Shown here: positions 33,330 to 44,499 of the stretch, piece after piece
How the letters are laid out: every line of letters starts with the position of its first letter
Position numbering within the stretch: position 1 is the first letter of the stretch
Source: Uranotaenia lowii
Taxonomy: Eukaryota > Arthropoda > Insecta > Diptera > Culicidae
DNA: 64,000 nt
Direction: 5' to 3'
NCBI RefSeq assembly: GCF_029784155.1
Contig: NC_073692.1
Coordinates: 232,828,503-232,892,502, forward strand
Notes under the pieces: generated by a model
The model's database searches: none
Told to the model about the DNA's origin: nothing
What the model saw: only the letters and a program-made list of their open reading frames with translations
Position numbers and translations under genes: made by a program

Positions 33330-35400
33330 GTATTACACACGACCGCCAGGTTAACATAGAATTACAACAGTCTGTTGTGTGACAAGGCATGATTTTTTTT
33401 ATAAACTTGTTAACAGGAACGATGTTGGTGTCGATTCAATATACATATGTAAAACGTCTTTAACAGGCAAATAATACTTCTCGGTTATTTAATTCTTCGT
33501 TTCATAAAGTAACAAATTTTCAACAATTAATGTATGGAAAATGTAAAAATTCGTATTTTATTTTAATTTTTTTTTTTTTTCGCAATTTACACATCATTTC
33601 GACTGTTTAAGATGATTTTTAGGGAAAAATAAAAAATCATGAAATGAAGGGTTAATAAACAATATTCTACTTAGAAAGATTGTCATGTTACCTTTCTGTT
33701 AGCTTGGTACATTACAACGATTTTTTATGTTATGTAAAAAAATTAATAAAATGATGATGCAAGTTAAACGCGTCATTTGACGAAAAACGGTTAAAACTAA
33801 ACGCCTGCAAGTATGCAATATATTGTAGTCAGGAATCGGGCTATAAATATGGCGAACATCTCTTAGATTCGTGATCAAAAAGCTTAAATCTGATTAAAAA
33901 AGCTCAAAAACGAGATTCACTAACACTTAGCAAATAGATGTTGGTCACACGTTTTAAAGAGCAATCGTTTAACTTGTCTTAACCTCTACTACTGCTAGAT
34001 TTGGTGGCTTATATTTCACTAATGCTAAATCATATGGCTAAATCCTTGAAGCTAAGTTGCAACCCCCAATACCATATCCACTGGCTTCACTGAAATTTCA
34101 AAGAAAATAAAAATCATCAGATGAAAACGTAGAACGTTACAGAAAAGTGCACCACAAAACCTAACCATTTGTGATAATACGATATTCCCGCCGCCGGAAA
34201 TAAATTCAAGTTCAATTGTTTGTACTACTAATTGGTCTGTGAATAATAACACTTTGATTGCATCGTTAGACTTTTAAACTGAATGCAGCTTCTATAACAA
34301 TAAGATCAAAGTACTAAGATAATCTATATTATTTCTAAATGTGGTGAGGCATGCTAAAGGGTATGTAAGGGCAAAAATCACTATCGGATAAAACTGTACA
34401 TCATAGAATTCTGATAATTTTTTTTATAAAATATGTGAGCTTGAATCGAAATTGAAGACGGAAAAGAATCGACTTCTTAGTTCAATTCATCAATCTTCAA
34501 CTCACACCGATACACCCACATGCAGAAAAGACATAACCAACAGACTCACATGAGCTAACATCAGAGATAGAAACATAGCCTGAATGGAAAACACAAGCCC
34601 AATAAAAGAGAGATAGAGAGCTCGAGACAGCCCTAAAACTGCTGTACAACCGTACATATTTCCGATATCGGTTGCAGTCAATTACGGGCCCTGAAACGTG
34701 CTTTGGGTTCTGAAAATTCTCACCGAAACCGCAATCATTCCCAATCCCGGGAGGTTCACCCGGGAAATAGCATTTTATGGAACCATCAGTTGGTTTTTCG
34801 GGACTGGTTTATTTGGATTTCCCTATCAGGTGAGTTTGAGTGTGCCTCTCGTGAAATCAAATGCAAACGTGATTTTGCGGCAGCAATTCTTTTTTCATCC
34901 GCTATAGAAGAATGCAATCATTTTTCGAGGTCCACTTTAGGTTCAATCATAATTGAGTGCTTTTTTGATGCTTTAGTGGAGTATGGATTTAAACTGCAGA
35001 AGCAACAACTAGCGTTTTCAATACATTTCGCTTTGACCACATTTGAGGATGAAAGCAAACAATATCCAACTTAAATTATTGATTGGATAACTTCATTGAT
35101 TCTGGTTTTGTCATGGGTTTCAAATAATTGACGAACGAATGTAAAAGAATCTTTCAATGAGAGTGTCAATTTTATCAAAATGCCGAAGAAATAAGAAATC
35201 GTAAACCTAATTTGATTTGATGCAAATCCTTTACGCCGTTAAAAGTCCGCACGCCACCCCACTATGTATGGGAGATCAGGCGGCCAAAAATCGGAAAAGT
35301 GATTGCCACAAATTATTTTTCCTATATGTTTTTATGGAAAGTAGATACCTTGATTAAGACAAGTTTAAAATTTCGGAGCTCAAGGAGGACCACACTTGAG
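33330..35400. other. Unassigned region
   Basis: No domain, terminal repeat or RNA gene was recognised. At 34698-34830 a plus-strand frame (PNPGRFTREIAFYGTISWFF) ends at a good splice donor CAG/GTGAGT, so an exon is possible but unsupported by any partner exon. The overlapping 123-codon frame at 34703-35074 has no family resemblance. Confidence 0.3.
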
Positions 35401-35406
35401 ATATCT

Positions 35407-35700
35407 TCTAATATATAAAGATGAGTTGTTTGTTTGTTTGTTTGCTTGTATGCACCTTACACAAATTTACACTGCTTAACAGATCAGCTTGGAATTTGAT
35501 ACAGTGACGTTTTTGGACCTGAGTAAGGTTTTTGTAACAGTTTTGAGATACTCTCACCTACCATAAAACTTTCGTTTTTATTTCCACAAATTAAAAGTCA
35601 TTGCACCAATTTTGTCAACCGACTTTTTTCCCTAGGCGGGTTTGTTTTTACCATCATAATTAGCCGAGCATTAGAAGCGACCATCCAGAGTTCCCGTGTA
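35407..35700 (+). mobile_element. Possible Helitron-like 5' end
   Basis: TCTAATATATAAAGATGAGT followed by repeated TTGT words resembles the 5' ends of insect Helitron-type elements and the start of the element at 17994. No matching CTAG 3' end was found nearby, so only a truncated end can be claimed. Confidence 0.35.
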
Positions 35701-35960
35701 CTGGACAGCAAATTAAAGCCTGCTAATAATCTGATATAATGAGCCTACATTTAGGCTTAAAAAATTCTACTCGGCTGTTAGGAATATATTGATAAGAACA
35801 GTGGCTGGGGGAGTCTACAAGAATTTATCAAAATTTTTCTGGTGTGACTTAAACAATTTTGACGATTCATTAATTGAAAAGCACGGTTTTTACACCACTG
35901 TTTTAACATTTTATAACGAGAGGCCCGACACGCTTCCGGTTTTAAGCAGGTGGCTTAAGC

Positions 35961-36682
35961 TAGGGTTACAATACGTACTCTTACTCGTACTCTTCTTTTT
36001 GTGAAATTTTACCATATGAACTCTTTTTTCTGATGAAAGACATTGGATCAGAAAAACCTATGTTTATCTCCCATTTTATGAGGTTTTATCACATTTTATG
36101 CAAAAACTATGGAAGGAATAATAGCTTACAATAAATTCCTTTAACAGTTTTTTTTTTCATTAACAGCATATTTAGTCGTAATATAAGCGCCTTTGAGTAT
36201 GTAAGCAGTTATCAATATGTACACAATTTAGGTATTATGCTTTAATGCGCACACATCTCAAATAATGATTGTAAAGGAAATGTACGCGTCAATTAAAAAA
36301 AATTGAGATGGCTTGTTTTATAACGTTTTTTGTGGTTTCTCAGCATCAGAAACATCTAAATACTGCTATTTTTTCGAATAACCAACTTTTGCTTAACCTC
36401 AACCAATTGACAGAATTTTATTGAATTTAAATAAATCGGTTTCTAATTACAGTGGGACTTTTATTCAAGGCAGTCGGGGCCTCTTCAGATAATACGAAAT
36501 TTGTACATCCTTTTCCTTCTGTTTTGCATACCTTCCGGGCGCAAAGCTTTATAATTTAATAGATCTTGTTATTTTTATCAACCTGATGGCTGGGAACTGA
36601 AAAACCGGAGTTATATCGTTTCTCCTGAATTTTTGGGTAAATGATATGTACTCTTTTTGGTGTTGTGAGGTCTGATAACCCT
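35961..36682 (+). mobile_element. hAT-like miniature element, copy 4, with 8-bp target duplication
   Basis: Left end TAGGGTTACAATACGTACTC and right end TGAGGTCTGATAACCCT are inverted. GCTTAAGC is duplicated at 35953-35960 and 36683-36690. The interior follows copy 2, with ATCAGAAAAACC, the GCGCCTTTGAGTATG block and a TTTTGCATACCTTCC block. It is 722 bp with no coding region. Confidence 0.88.
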
Positions 36683-36699
36683 GCTTAAGCACCACTTCC

Positions 36700-37490
36700 G
36701 CACCACCACCACCTTCCCTTTCTTATCTTGCCCAGCTGATGAGACTCGGTAGCGAGTTCCTTTTGATTCCCGATTTTGGGAAAGAAGCGGAAGGGACTCT
36801 TAAAAGGGATCCGTACTTCGACCGCTAAGGGCCGCCCCGAAGTCGAGACAAAACCAGGGAGAAATCCGTGGAAATGGGAGTTAGCTGTTCGTTACGAAAG
36901 CAAGCTAGGGGTGCTAATCATCGGACGAGATCAAACCCCTTGGCCTTACCTGGACCAGAAAAGAAAGAAATCGATTGGATTCGCGGCAATCTCTGCAGTA
37001 AAAGAAGCTAATAATAAATCCCGAACAACGAACAGCGTGTGACTCCCTTTCCAGTTATTTATCCCAATCAGTCGATCATTGCAAAAATATTCGCTTTTCC
37101 ATTACAATAATTGATTTTGATTTATTGATTTTGATGTGTGTCGTGTAGTGTTTACATAATACTGTTTAGGCCTAAACTATTTTTCCCTCTATTCAAATTT
37201 CTACCTAGCAGTGCATATTGGTGGAGACGCTTGGTTTTTGGCAAAATTACTTAGCGATTTTGCTTGGAAAAATCATTCAATTTTCTTTTACTTTTTCTGT
37301 TTTTCCGCCGCGTGGGTTGTGAATAGGTTACTTTCGTCGGCTCGCCAGTCCGAAAAACTTGATTTTCCGCCAGAAAGTGCAAAAAACACTTTGTTTATCC
37401 GGCTTAAAAGAGACGTAAAAGCTGCGAAAACATAGCAGGTATAACAATCGCTAAAGAATATGGGTGGGTTTACTATGAGTACTCACTCAA
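36700..37490. other. Unassigned, moderately GC-rich region
   Basis: Two short plus-strand frames (about 36776-37042 and 37211-37435) are rich in Lys/Arg or hydrophobic residues respectively. Neither has a recognisable domain. The second ends just before AGCAG/GTATAA, a possible donor. It may be the start of a host exon or of an element that continues into the tandem repeat to the right. Confidence 0.3.
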
Positions 37491-37495
37491 ACTGC

Positions 37496-37604
37496 TAACT
37501 GTTGGCGTTTTAGGGATGAATCAGCCTACTGGTTGAAAATCCCCAGAAAAAAAAAAAAATAGCTGTTGGCGGCAGGGATGAATCATCCTAAACGGATGAA
37601 AATC

Positions 37605-37681
<77 letters not shown>

Positions 37682-37800
37682 GCTGTTGGCGGCGTGGCGT
37701 TGAATAAGCCATTGTTGCTTAAAATCCCTTGAGAAAAAAAAACAGCTGTTGGCGGAGGGAAGAATGCCACAGTGTGGTAAATTCCTGGAAAAAAATAGCT
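37496..37800 (+). repeat. Four-unit tandem repeat with A-tracts, including an A72 run
   Basis: Units begin near 37496, 37561, 37681 and 37743. Each starts with (AG)CTGTTGGCGG, has a middle with GAATxxxCCxxxxxGGxxGAAAATCC and ends in an A-tract followed by TAGC or CAGC. The A-tract of unit 2 is 72 bases (37608-37679) while the others are 6-13. The poly-Phe frame on the minus strand comes from this run. Unit length without the tract is about 50 bases. Confidence 0.8.
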
Positions 37801-37809
37801 AAGTAGCTA

Positions 37810-38140
37810 AGTCGAGGCGATTAGAACCTTTTTTTTGTTCAGCCGGTCTGCTGGAAGTTTGGCTGAATTCGGTTACGGTTTGGCTGGGTGAATTGTTCAG
37901 CGAATGCCGGTTCGTCTATCAGCTGCCAGCCAGCCTGCTGTCGACCCCTCGTGGTGCAAGCGGCTGTGGTGTCGCGTTTCAATGTGGCGGGTGTGGTGAG
38001 GTTGGTGAAACTGACGGGAGTTGCTGTTGCGGGACCCCGCGGTGGTTCGCGACGAGCCCGGCGTCCGTCTTCTAGTGTGTAAGCTGCGGTGGGTGTGCGT
38101 ACCTGTGGCTGATGGTCGGGTTAAATACATGGGGGTTGCG
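37810..38140 (+). other. GC-rich island after the A-tract repeat
   Basis: A 330-base GC-rich stretch (for example GACGGGAGTTGCTGTTGCGG) in a very AT-rich setting. Frames are open on both strands (60-77 codons) without known motifs. It may be the 5' region of a retroelement or a host exon; I see no evidence to choose. Confidence 0.3.
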
Positions 38141-38522
38141 CATTTTGGCGGTACGGATTGTAAATTTGGCCCATTTGGGTCTCCACCTACTACTAGTCAA
38201 ATGCACCACTTTTTTGAACTGCACTTCCCTAAGCTGTCCTTTATTTTTACCTGACACCGACTAATGCGAAAAAGAGGGCTTTTTAGATAAGGGAACCTAG
38301 TCTCGGAATCACACACTGAACTTTAGTTACCTGTCGAATTTAAGTAAAAGAAACACTACTTGATCCTGACTCTACTAATCAGCAGACGTAAGTGAGCTTG
38401 GAGTCTCAATCGTCCGCTGATCGACCTGATCTAGCCTGACTTCGCAACCAGAACTACCCGATACGAACAAGTCTAATCGCGAAGTCAAACAATTACATCC
38501 CAATTCGCGAATTCTTCGAGTA

Positions 38523-39391
38523 CGGGAGAGGCGGGCTATATGCGCATATTTAGGAAAGCACTCATTCCAATAGATGGGAGTCTGAAAAATGTATACACAT
38601 GAGCGGACATCTGTTTTATATACATTAAAGCAATTTTTCTGTTTTTGTGAAAATAAATTTATAATAAAAGAAGTCAAAATAGCCGATTTCCGAAACTGGC
38701 GGGCTAAATGCGCATATTTTTTTAGGCTATATTTCATTAACACTTGCAATATTTTGATATTATTCAATTGAAAATGGTAGAAACGGATGACAAGGCTGAA
38801 ATTTTGGTGAAATTTTTTACACCACTAGTTCTTTTGCATGAACATAGTTAGTTATGCCATATGGCCATATTTCATGGTAATATTTTGTTCTTATCGGATC
38901 AGTATGAATTTATTCTTTATGAGCTGTAAGATTGTGATTTGAGCGTAGATTTAATGTTAAAATGATAAAAAGTAAAAAAACTATAAGACACATCTATTTT
39001 TCTTGATATAGGCATTTAACCTGCCTTGATATGGGCATTCAGAACCTGTCTCTTATTCTAATATCTTATCATTTACAACTTTGCCAAAAGCTTCAATTTG
39101 TTGAATTTCAGATTTCTAGATGAATAAGAAAGAAAAACGATTAAAATTTTTGTTCACAGAATCTGTACGCACGATAATTAAAGTTCAATATATTACAACA
39201 AAACTGACAAAAATCTTGTTTGAATTTTTAAATTTTTTTGGCTTTATATAACCATCAAATTTCTTCATGCCATGTTTCAATAGCGTATTACCCTCAAACT
39301 GCACTGATTAGATACGTTGAATCTCCAGCCATATCGTCAATCGGTTGTATGCGCATATTACCCAACATGCGCATTTTGGAACACTTTTCCC
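38523..39391 (+). mobile_element. Miniature TA-target element, family D (GCGGGCTATATGCGCAT)
   Basis: The left end is CGGGAGAGGCGGGCTATATG and the right end contains ATGCGCATATTACCCAACAT then CTTTTCCC. The inverted correspondence (GGGAxAGxxx…ATGCGCAT) is imperfect. TA lies on each side (38521-38522 and 39392-39393). GGCGGGCTAAATGCGCATAT is repeated internally at about 38698. A broken copy is at 10820-11110. Confidence 0.65.
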
Positions 39392-39718
39392 TAGTGTTTT
39401 GATGATTGATGATCGTTCATTTGGGGTGGTGCTTCAAATGATATTGAGTGATTGCTTCTTTCTTTTCTTTGAATGTTTTGCTTAGGGCAACATTTCTATT
39501 GGCATGTTTGAAAACGTTGTTTTATTATTATTAAATTTATATTAGACTTATTATTAACGTTAAAAGAAATGAATGAATCGTTTGATTGAATTTAAGTGAA
39601 GTAAAAAAATAAGGAATTAATATTGCTTCGACTTCATGTACCCATTACAACCCTCATGTGCAGCGTATAGCTTCTAACTTCAGCTTTCTTGGCTACAAGT
39701 CCAACCCTTTCACTTGAC

Positions 39719-40205
39719 CTGTCGCAAGTTGAAATCGGAGCTAATCTAATTTCTCGCGGAATTTACACTAGTAGCTTGTACTAGCGAAGACGCGACACTA
39801 TTTTTCGTCACCCACAAGTCAAACCCTTTCACTAGAGGGGTCGCAAGATGAATTCGGAGCTAAACTAATTTCTAGGGGTACTAAAACTAGTAGCTTGTAC
39901 TAGCGAAGACGCGACACTATTTTTCGTCACCTACAAGTCAAACCCTTTCACTTGACCGGTCGAAAGTTGAAATCGGAGCTAATGTAATTTCTCGCGGAAT
40001 TTACACTAGTAACTTGTACTAGCGAAGACGCAACACTATTTTTCGTCACCCACAAGTCAAACCCTTTCACTAGAGGGGTCGCAAGTTGAATTCGGAGCTA
40101 AACTAATTTCTAGCGGTACTAACACTAGTAGCTTGTACTAGCGAAGTCGCGACACTATTTTTCGTCATCTACAAGTCAAACCCTTTCACTAGAGGGGTCG
40201 CAAGT
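39719..40205 (+). repeat. 119-bp tandem repeat, array 2 (about four units)
   Basis: Units start near 39719, 39837, 39956, 40075 and 40194, spacing 118-119 bases. They are more uniform than in array 1, and alternate units share GACCGGTCGAAAG or AGAGGGGTCGCAAG starts. That hints at a 237-bp higher-order period. Confidence 0.85.
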
Positions 40206-40595
40206 CTCCGGTCTCAGATCCAAAGTCTCATGTCTCAGGACTCAGGTCTCATGTTTCATGGCTCTCGTCTCATGCCTCAGGTCTCATGTCTTATGTCTTA
40301 TGTCTCATGCCCCATGCCCCATGTCTCATGTCCCATGTCTCAGGTCTAAAGTCTCATGTTTCATGGTTCTTGTCTTATGCCTCAGGTCTCAGGCCTCATG
40401 TCTCATGCTGAGGTCTCAAGTCCAATATCCCTTGTCTCAGGTTTCAGGTCTCACTCAGGTCTCATGTCTAATTTCTAATGTTTCATGTCTCAGGTCTCAT
40501 GTCTCATGTCTCATGTCTCAGGTCTCAAGTCTCAGGTCTCAGGTCTCAGGTCTCAGGTCCCAGGTCTCAGGTCTCATGTATCATGTTCTTAGTCT
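40206..40595 (+). repeat. GTCTCA-rich degenerate minisatellite
   Basis: About 390 bases of GTCTCAG, GTCTCAT and GTCCCATG words, for example GGTCTCATGTCTCATGTCTC. It starts exactly where array 2 of the 119-bp repeat breaks off inside a unit (GGTCGCAAGTCTCC). The 124-codon frame over it is repeat-derived. Confidence 0.85.
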
Positions 40596-40669
40596 AAGAG
40601 ATAAGATTTTCCCAACTTCAAAAAGGTTCTAAGTGTTTTCCTTTGAAAAGGTCTTAATATTTTCTCTCA

Positions 40670-40770
40670 AAAACCGTGTTAATTCGCGAAAACCGTGTAA
40701 AAAACCGTGTTAATTCCCGAAAACCGTGTAAAAAAACCGCGTAAAAAACCGTGTAAAAAAAACCTTGGTG
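40670..40770 (+). repeat. AAAACCGTGT short tandem repeat
   Basis: Six or seven copies of AAAACCGTGTAAAA or AAAACCGTGTTAATTCGCG occur in about 100 bases, with one CGCGT variant. Confidence 0.75.
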
Positions 40771-40779
40771 TAATGTGTT

Positions 40780-42810
40780 AATATGTCGAAACCGGTTACT
40801 CACTATTCGAGTATCGTCATTGCATTTTAGCAAACAGCCATTTGCTTGCTTAACCCAGTTCATATGAACTTATAAGTCATAAATAAAAATTCCTAGGAAA
40901 TTATTGGAGTATAAAAAAAATCTCTGATATGAGTATGTTCATTCGCACAAATTATTATTATGGTAAATAAAAGTACAAAGGATATTAAATTTGAGTTTCC
41001 AGTTCTATGCTAGGTTCCTTCATAAAAACGACAATCCCAAATATAAAATGAAATTCCATTCGCACCTGTTCATATACGGATATCACCTTTCATAAATTGT
41101 TCATAAGAAGCAACAGAACGACGCTATTGCCCGTACTTTGCGAAGACAGCTGGAGAAACGTCTTCAGCTCGCATGTGTGCAGGATAGCAGGAGATATACA
41201 TATTTTACCTGGAACCCGGTGCGTTTTGTTTCGTCATGGAGTGATGTTATGCGCCAAAAAATACTCTTTTTGTCTACGCGACGAATATTCATCCAACACT
41301 TATCATCGGCGTTGGAATCCGCATGGAAGAAACGAGCAATATAAGGGTACGGAAACGATAACAGCCAGGGTGAATTTACATTTGAATTTTTCGTACCTGG
41401 AATATAAATCATCTCGCAATGACAGCATGCAATGGAGAATATTCAATGTTCTTTTCCACGTCCTGTGGTGAAAAGTTTTCACTACGAGAAGAAGGAACAC
41501 AAGATCTTCGTTTGTCAATAAATTGTCTAAATTGATGCTGACTACAAACCGAATGAGCCAATTTTCATTCGTTACAAGCGATGTAGGATAAAGGATGGAA
41601 TCCTCTCAATAGATCTATTTGACGCCCTATATCTGAATATATCAAACTTATTTTGAGCTGCCTTTCGGATCTTATACATACTAAGAAGAATAATTGTTTC
41701 GAACATAGTTCAACATAAAAGTGTTTTTGTAAGTTTTATATCCGTAAATGATTGAAAATTGTATGAATCCTGTCTTTAACTAGTTTCTCAAATAGATTCT
41801 TTACAGCTCCGAACAGATTGTACAACTTTGTCATATCAAATCGCTAACAAGTAATTTTAGCTCGAAATCATTCATCACATGCAATCCCTGCATTATCGCT
41901 CGGTATAAAACTCATCCTTCTTTGCTCTCCGAGCTGATGGCATTGAGGTTTCCCCACCAGATAGAGGCAAAACTTTTTCCAGTATCATCACACAATTTGC
42001 CGAATGTTGCCAACTTTTCACATATGGCTTCCACCCACCGCCATTCAATGGAATCAAACCGGATAAGAAGTCCTCAAACTTTTCCCACACCGACTCCAAT
42101 TTCCCCTAAAAGGCTTCACTGTTGAATGAGAAACCATTGTTCCGGCGATTTTTCTTTCGATTTTTTTGGCTCACTCTATGCAATGCTAGGTACCTAGTAG
42201 CTTAGATAAACGAAAGCGCCACTTGAGCAGCAGAAGCTTTTCTCAAAGTTCGAAGAAGAAACCCTTTTGGAAGGTCCCTTATCGCCCTACACATACACCA
42301 ACATGTGGGTACAAACCTATTGCATCGGCAGCTTATTGGCAATGGACGGACGAGGAGAGAATAGACCAATGTGTGTGGTGATGCTGCGCTGTGCTGAAAG
42401 AAAATTTATGTTTGCTGCCATTTTCCGCAAATCCCCTGCTGCGCCATTCATTGCAGCTTTTTCTCTCTCGGGGGATCTCATTCAATCGGGAAGAAAGAAA
42501 ATGTACATGGATCGAATTACTCCATTAATGGCACATGCAGTGATCGTACTGAATCATATGTTACGCGAAAGGGTATCGGACTACCATTCCTAAGCTACTA
42601 AGTAATCTGTTTTAGCAAATCGTTGCCTAATCACCGAGGTCTACTTGGTGTACTGACCATCATTCATTGAATCTTATGTTAACACAATCCAGGTACAAGT
42701 TTAATGTAGTTGTTAAAATAATATGAAAAACGACTTTTTAAAAATTTTTGTGCCATGTTTCTAGGATTCACTGATGCCAAAATATGACATTTTACTTTTC
42801 AAAATTCCTC
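40780..42810. other. Unassigned region with several GC-richer patches
   Basis: Patches at about 41100-41500, 41880-42130 and 42240-42600 have open frames of 60-124 codons, but none shows a domain and most lack a plausible start. No transposon ends were found. It could be host intergenic or intronic sequence. Confidence 0.3.
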
Positions 42811-43018
42811 TAAAGGGCGAACACGAAATTATTGCGACACATTCAACAGGGCTTAACTTTTCTACCATTGGGTAAAAATCAACCAAATTTTGTACACTTT
42901 CTTATTGATGTTATTTTTTTTTATTTTCGTAGTATCCCGTCTCACGACATAATTTGACGAACATAACTCCTAAAACTCATTGCTTCTTCTCATTGATGTG
43001 TATTGTTTAGGGGAGTAT

Positions 43019-43183
43019 GACATTTGGCATAAATCCATTTGGCATAAAGCCATTTGGCATAAAGCCATTTGGCATAAAGCCATTTGGCATAAAAGCCATT
43101 TGGCATAAAGGCCACTTGGCATACAGGCCATTTGCCATAAAGCCATTTGGCATAAAGCCATTTGGCATAAAGCCATTTGGCAT
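43019..43183 (+). repeat. Left terminal array of the MULE (CATTTGGCATAAAGC units)
   Basis: Eleven units, mostly 15 bases with three of 16 (AAAAGC, AAAGGC, CAGGC variants), follow directly after the end GGGAGTATGA. One unit has CATTTGCCATAAAGC. Frames that translate it (FGIKPFGIKPFG) are repeat artefacts. Confidence 0.95.
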
Positions 43184-43639
43184 AATTTCATGTAATCACG
43201 TAGCATAAGAACTAAAGCGGGTAATTGATTTGTGGAAAATTATCACCTTTCTAAAATAACTGTTTATACGTATATTTATATATGTACATATTCGTAAAAA
43301 ATGCTTATCAGGGGAGGGAAGGCAATTACAAAAACGTAAGTACTTTCTCGTTAAGTGTACCAAGGCACCAACGTTATTCCGTTTACGTTATCTAAACATA
43401 TTCAACCTTAAATTTAAAAAAAAATCTGTCAATCTAATTAGTGAGTCAAGTTAATTTAATTTAGTTGAAAGCTTACTTTGTATGTAACAAATCAATAACG
43501 ACAATGTATAATAGACCTGAATTATTCTGAAACAATGGATTCAAATGAAGGGTCATCCAAGAATTGTAGTCGATATTGTCAATAAATTAATTGCACGCCT
43601 TTTTAGGTTTTATATTTTCCATATTCGTTAACTCTATTT

Positions 43640-43715
43640 ATTATTTTATTTTTATTTACATAGTATTCCGTCTCACGACATAACTTGACGAACATAATTC
43701 CTAATTCGTTAACTC
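43640..43715 (+). repeat. Duplicate of the mariner 5' flank inside the MULE
   Basis: TATTCCGTCTCACGACATAA followed by CTTGACGAACATAATTCCTAA closely matches 42930-42975 (TATCCCGTCTCACGACATAATTTGACGAACATAACTCCTAA). The outer copy belongs to the interrupted mariner. The inner copy may be sequence captured by the MULE or an older mariner remnant. Confidence 0.6.
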
Positions 43716-44021
43716 ATCTATGGATGAACCATCTTTAGAATTTAAAAGAATGCGATCATTGTTCGGAACACATCTCACTCTTAGTTCAACTGTCGTATAT
43801 AGTGGAACCCGGATAGTGAAATAGTGTCTAGTGAATAATTACTAGTGAAGAGGAAGATTTTCGTGGTTTTGAGGAAAACGAATATACCCCGGTAGCTCCG
43901 GAAGTTCTAAAATCATCCAAAAATAATGATATTTTATTATACAAAGGATATATATTTTATCAAAACCGCAAACCCGTAAGTACTTATACATGAAATCATT
44001 TCTATACAGGCAAGAGACCCA

Positions 44022-44330
44022 CAGCGTGAGGAGTCGACGCCTCACGCTGCGCGTTCGAACTTGAAAGACATATTGTCCTTCACGCTATCGCGTGGCGGAC
44101 GGGGCTATGGGATCACCCCTATCTTTAACGCAGACCCATGAAGCCCCGGCAGACTTAGACCAATGTAATAGGGCCGCCGCTTCCGACGGCGGGTCGGCGG
44201 CCTCCTCGGATTTGGGAGCCTCGGCGGCTTTGTGCCGCCTCGGCCCCTTCATCCTCGTTGGTTGCCTTGCCTTGCCGCAAAATAATATTTTGGAACCCCT
44301 AGTTTTTGGAAACAAATCCATTATTTAAAA
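44022..44330 (+). other. GC-rich segment with a perfect 10-bp hairpin inside the MULE
   Basis: CAGCGTGAGG and CCTCACGCTG (44022-44031 and 44040-44049) pair perfectly around an 8-base loop. The next 250 bases are strongly GC-rich (GACGGCGGGTCGGCGGCCTC) in an AT-rich element and stay open as 78-codon frames on both strands, the plus one starting at an ATG at 44092. No domain is recognised. It looks like foreign sequence within the MULE, possibly captured. Confidence 0.4.
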
Positions 44331-44499
44331 TTATTTCAGGTTCGAACGCACAGTATGAGTAAGTCGGCTGACAAGACGATTTTTAAAAGGTACACTGGTT
44401 AAAATAAAATCAATTAAACTACCCAAATTTTAACAAAATACAGCAATGGTTTGTGTGTGTAGTATAAATGTGTTAGTGAGCACAACAGTCCGTTCCCGC

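Noticed and set aside
34703..35074. 123-codon frame as a protein gene
   Set aside because: No recognisable domain, and it overlaps another open frame; only a possible splice donor at about 34828 was noted.
37521..37712. Poly-Phe open frame
   Set aside because: It is the A72 run read on the minus strand.
40206..40595. 124-codon open frame over the GTCTCA repeat
   Set aside because: The frame (SHVLCLMSH…) is a translation of the minisatellite and has no independent coding evidence.
43019..43183. Regular short repeats that could suggest a CRISPR array
   Set aside because: Units are directly tandem without spacers, and they form the mirrored ends of a transposon in an animal genome.
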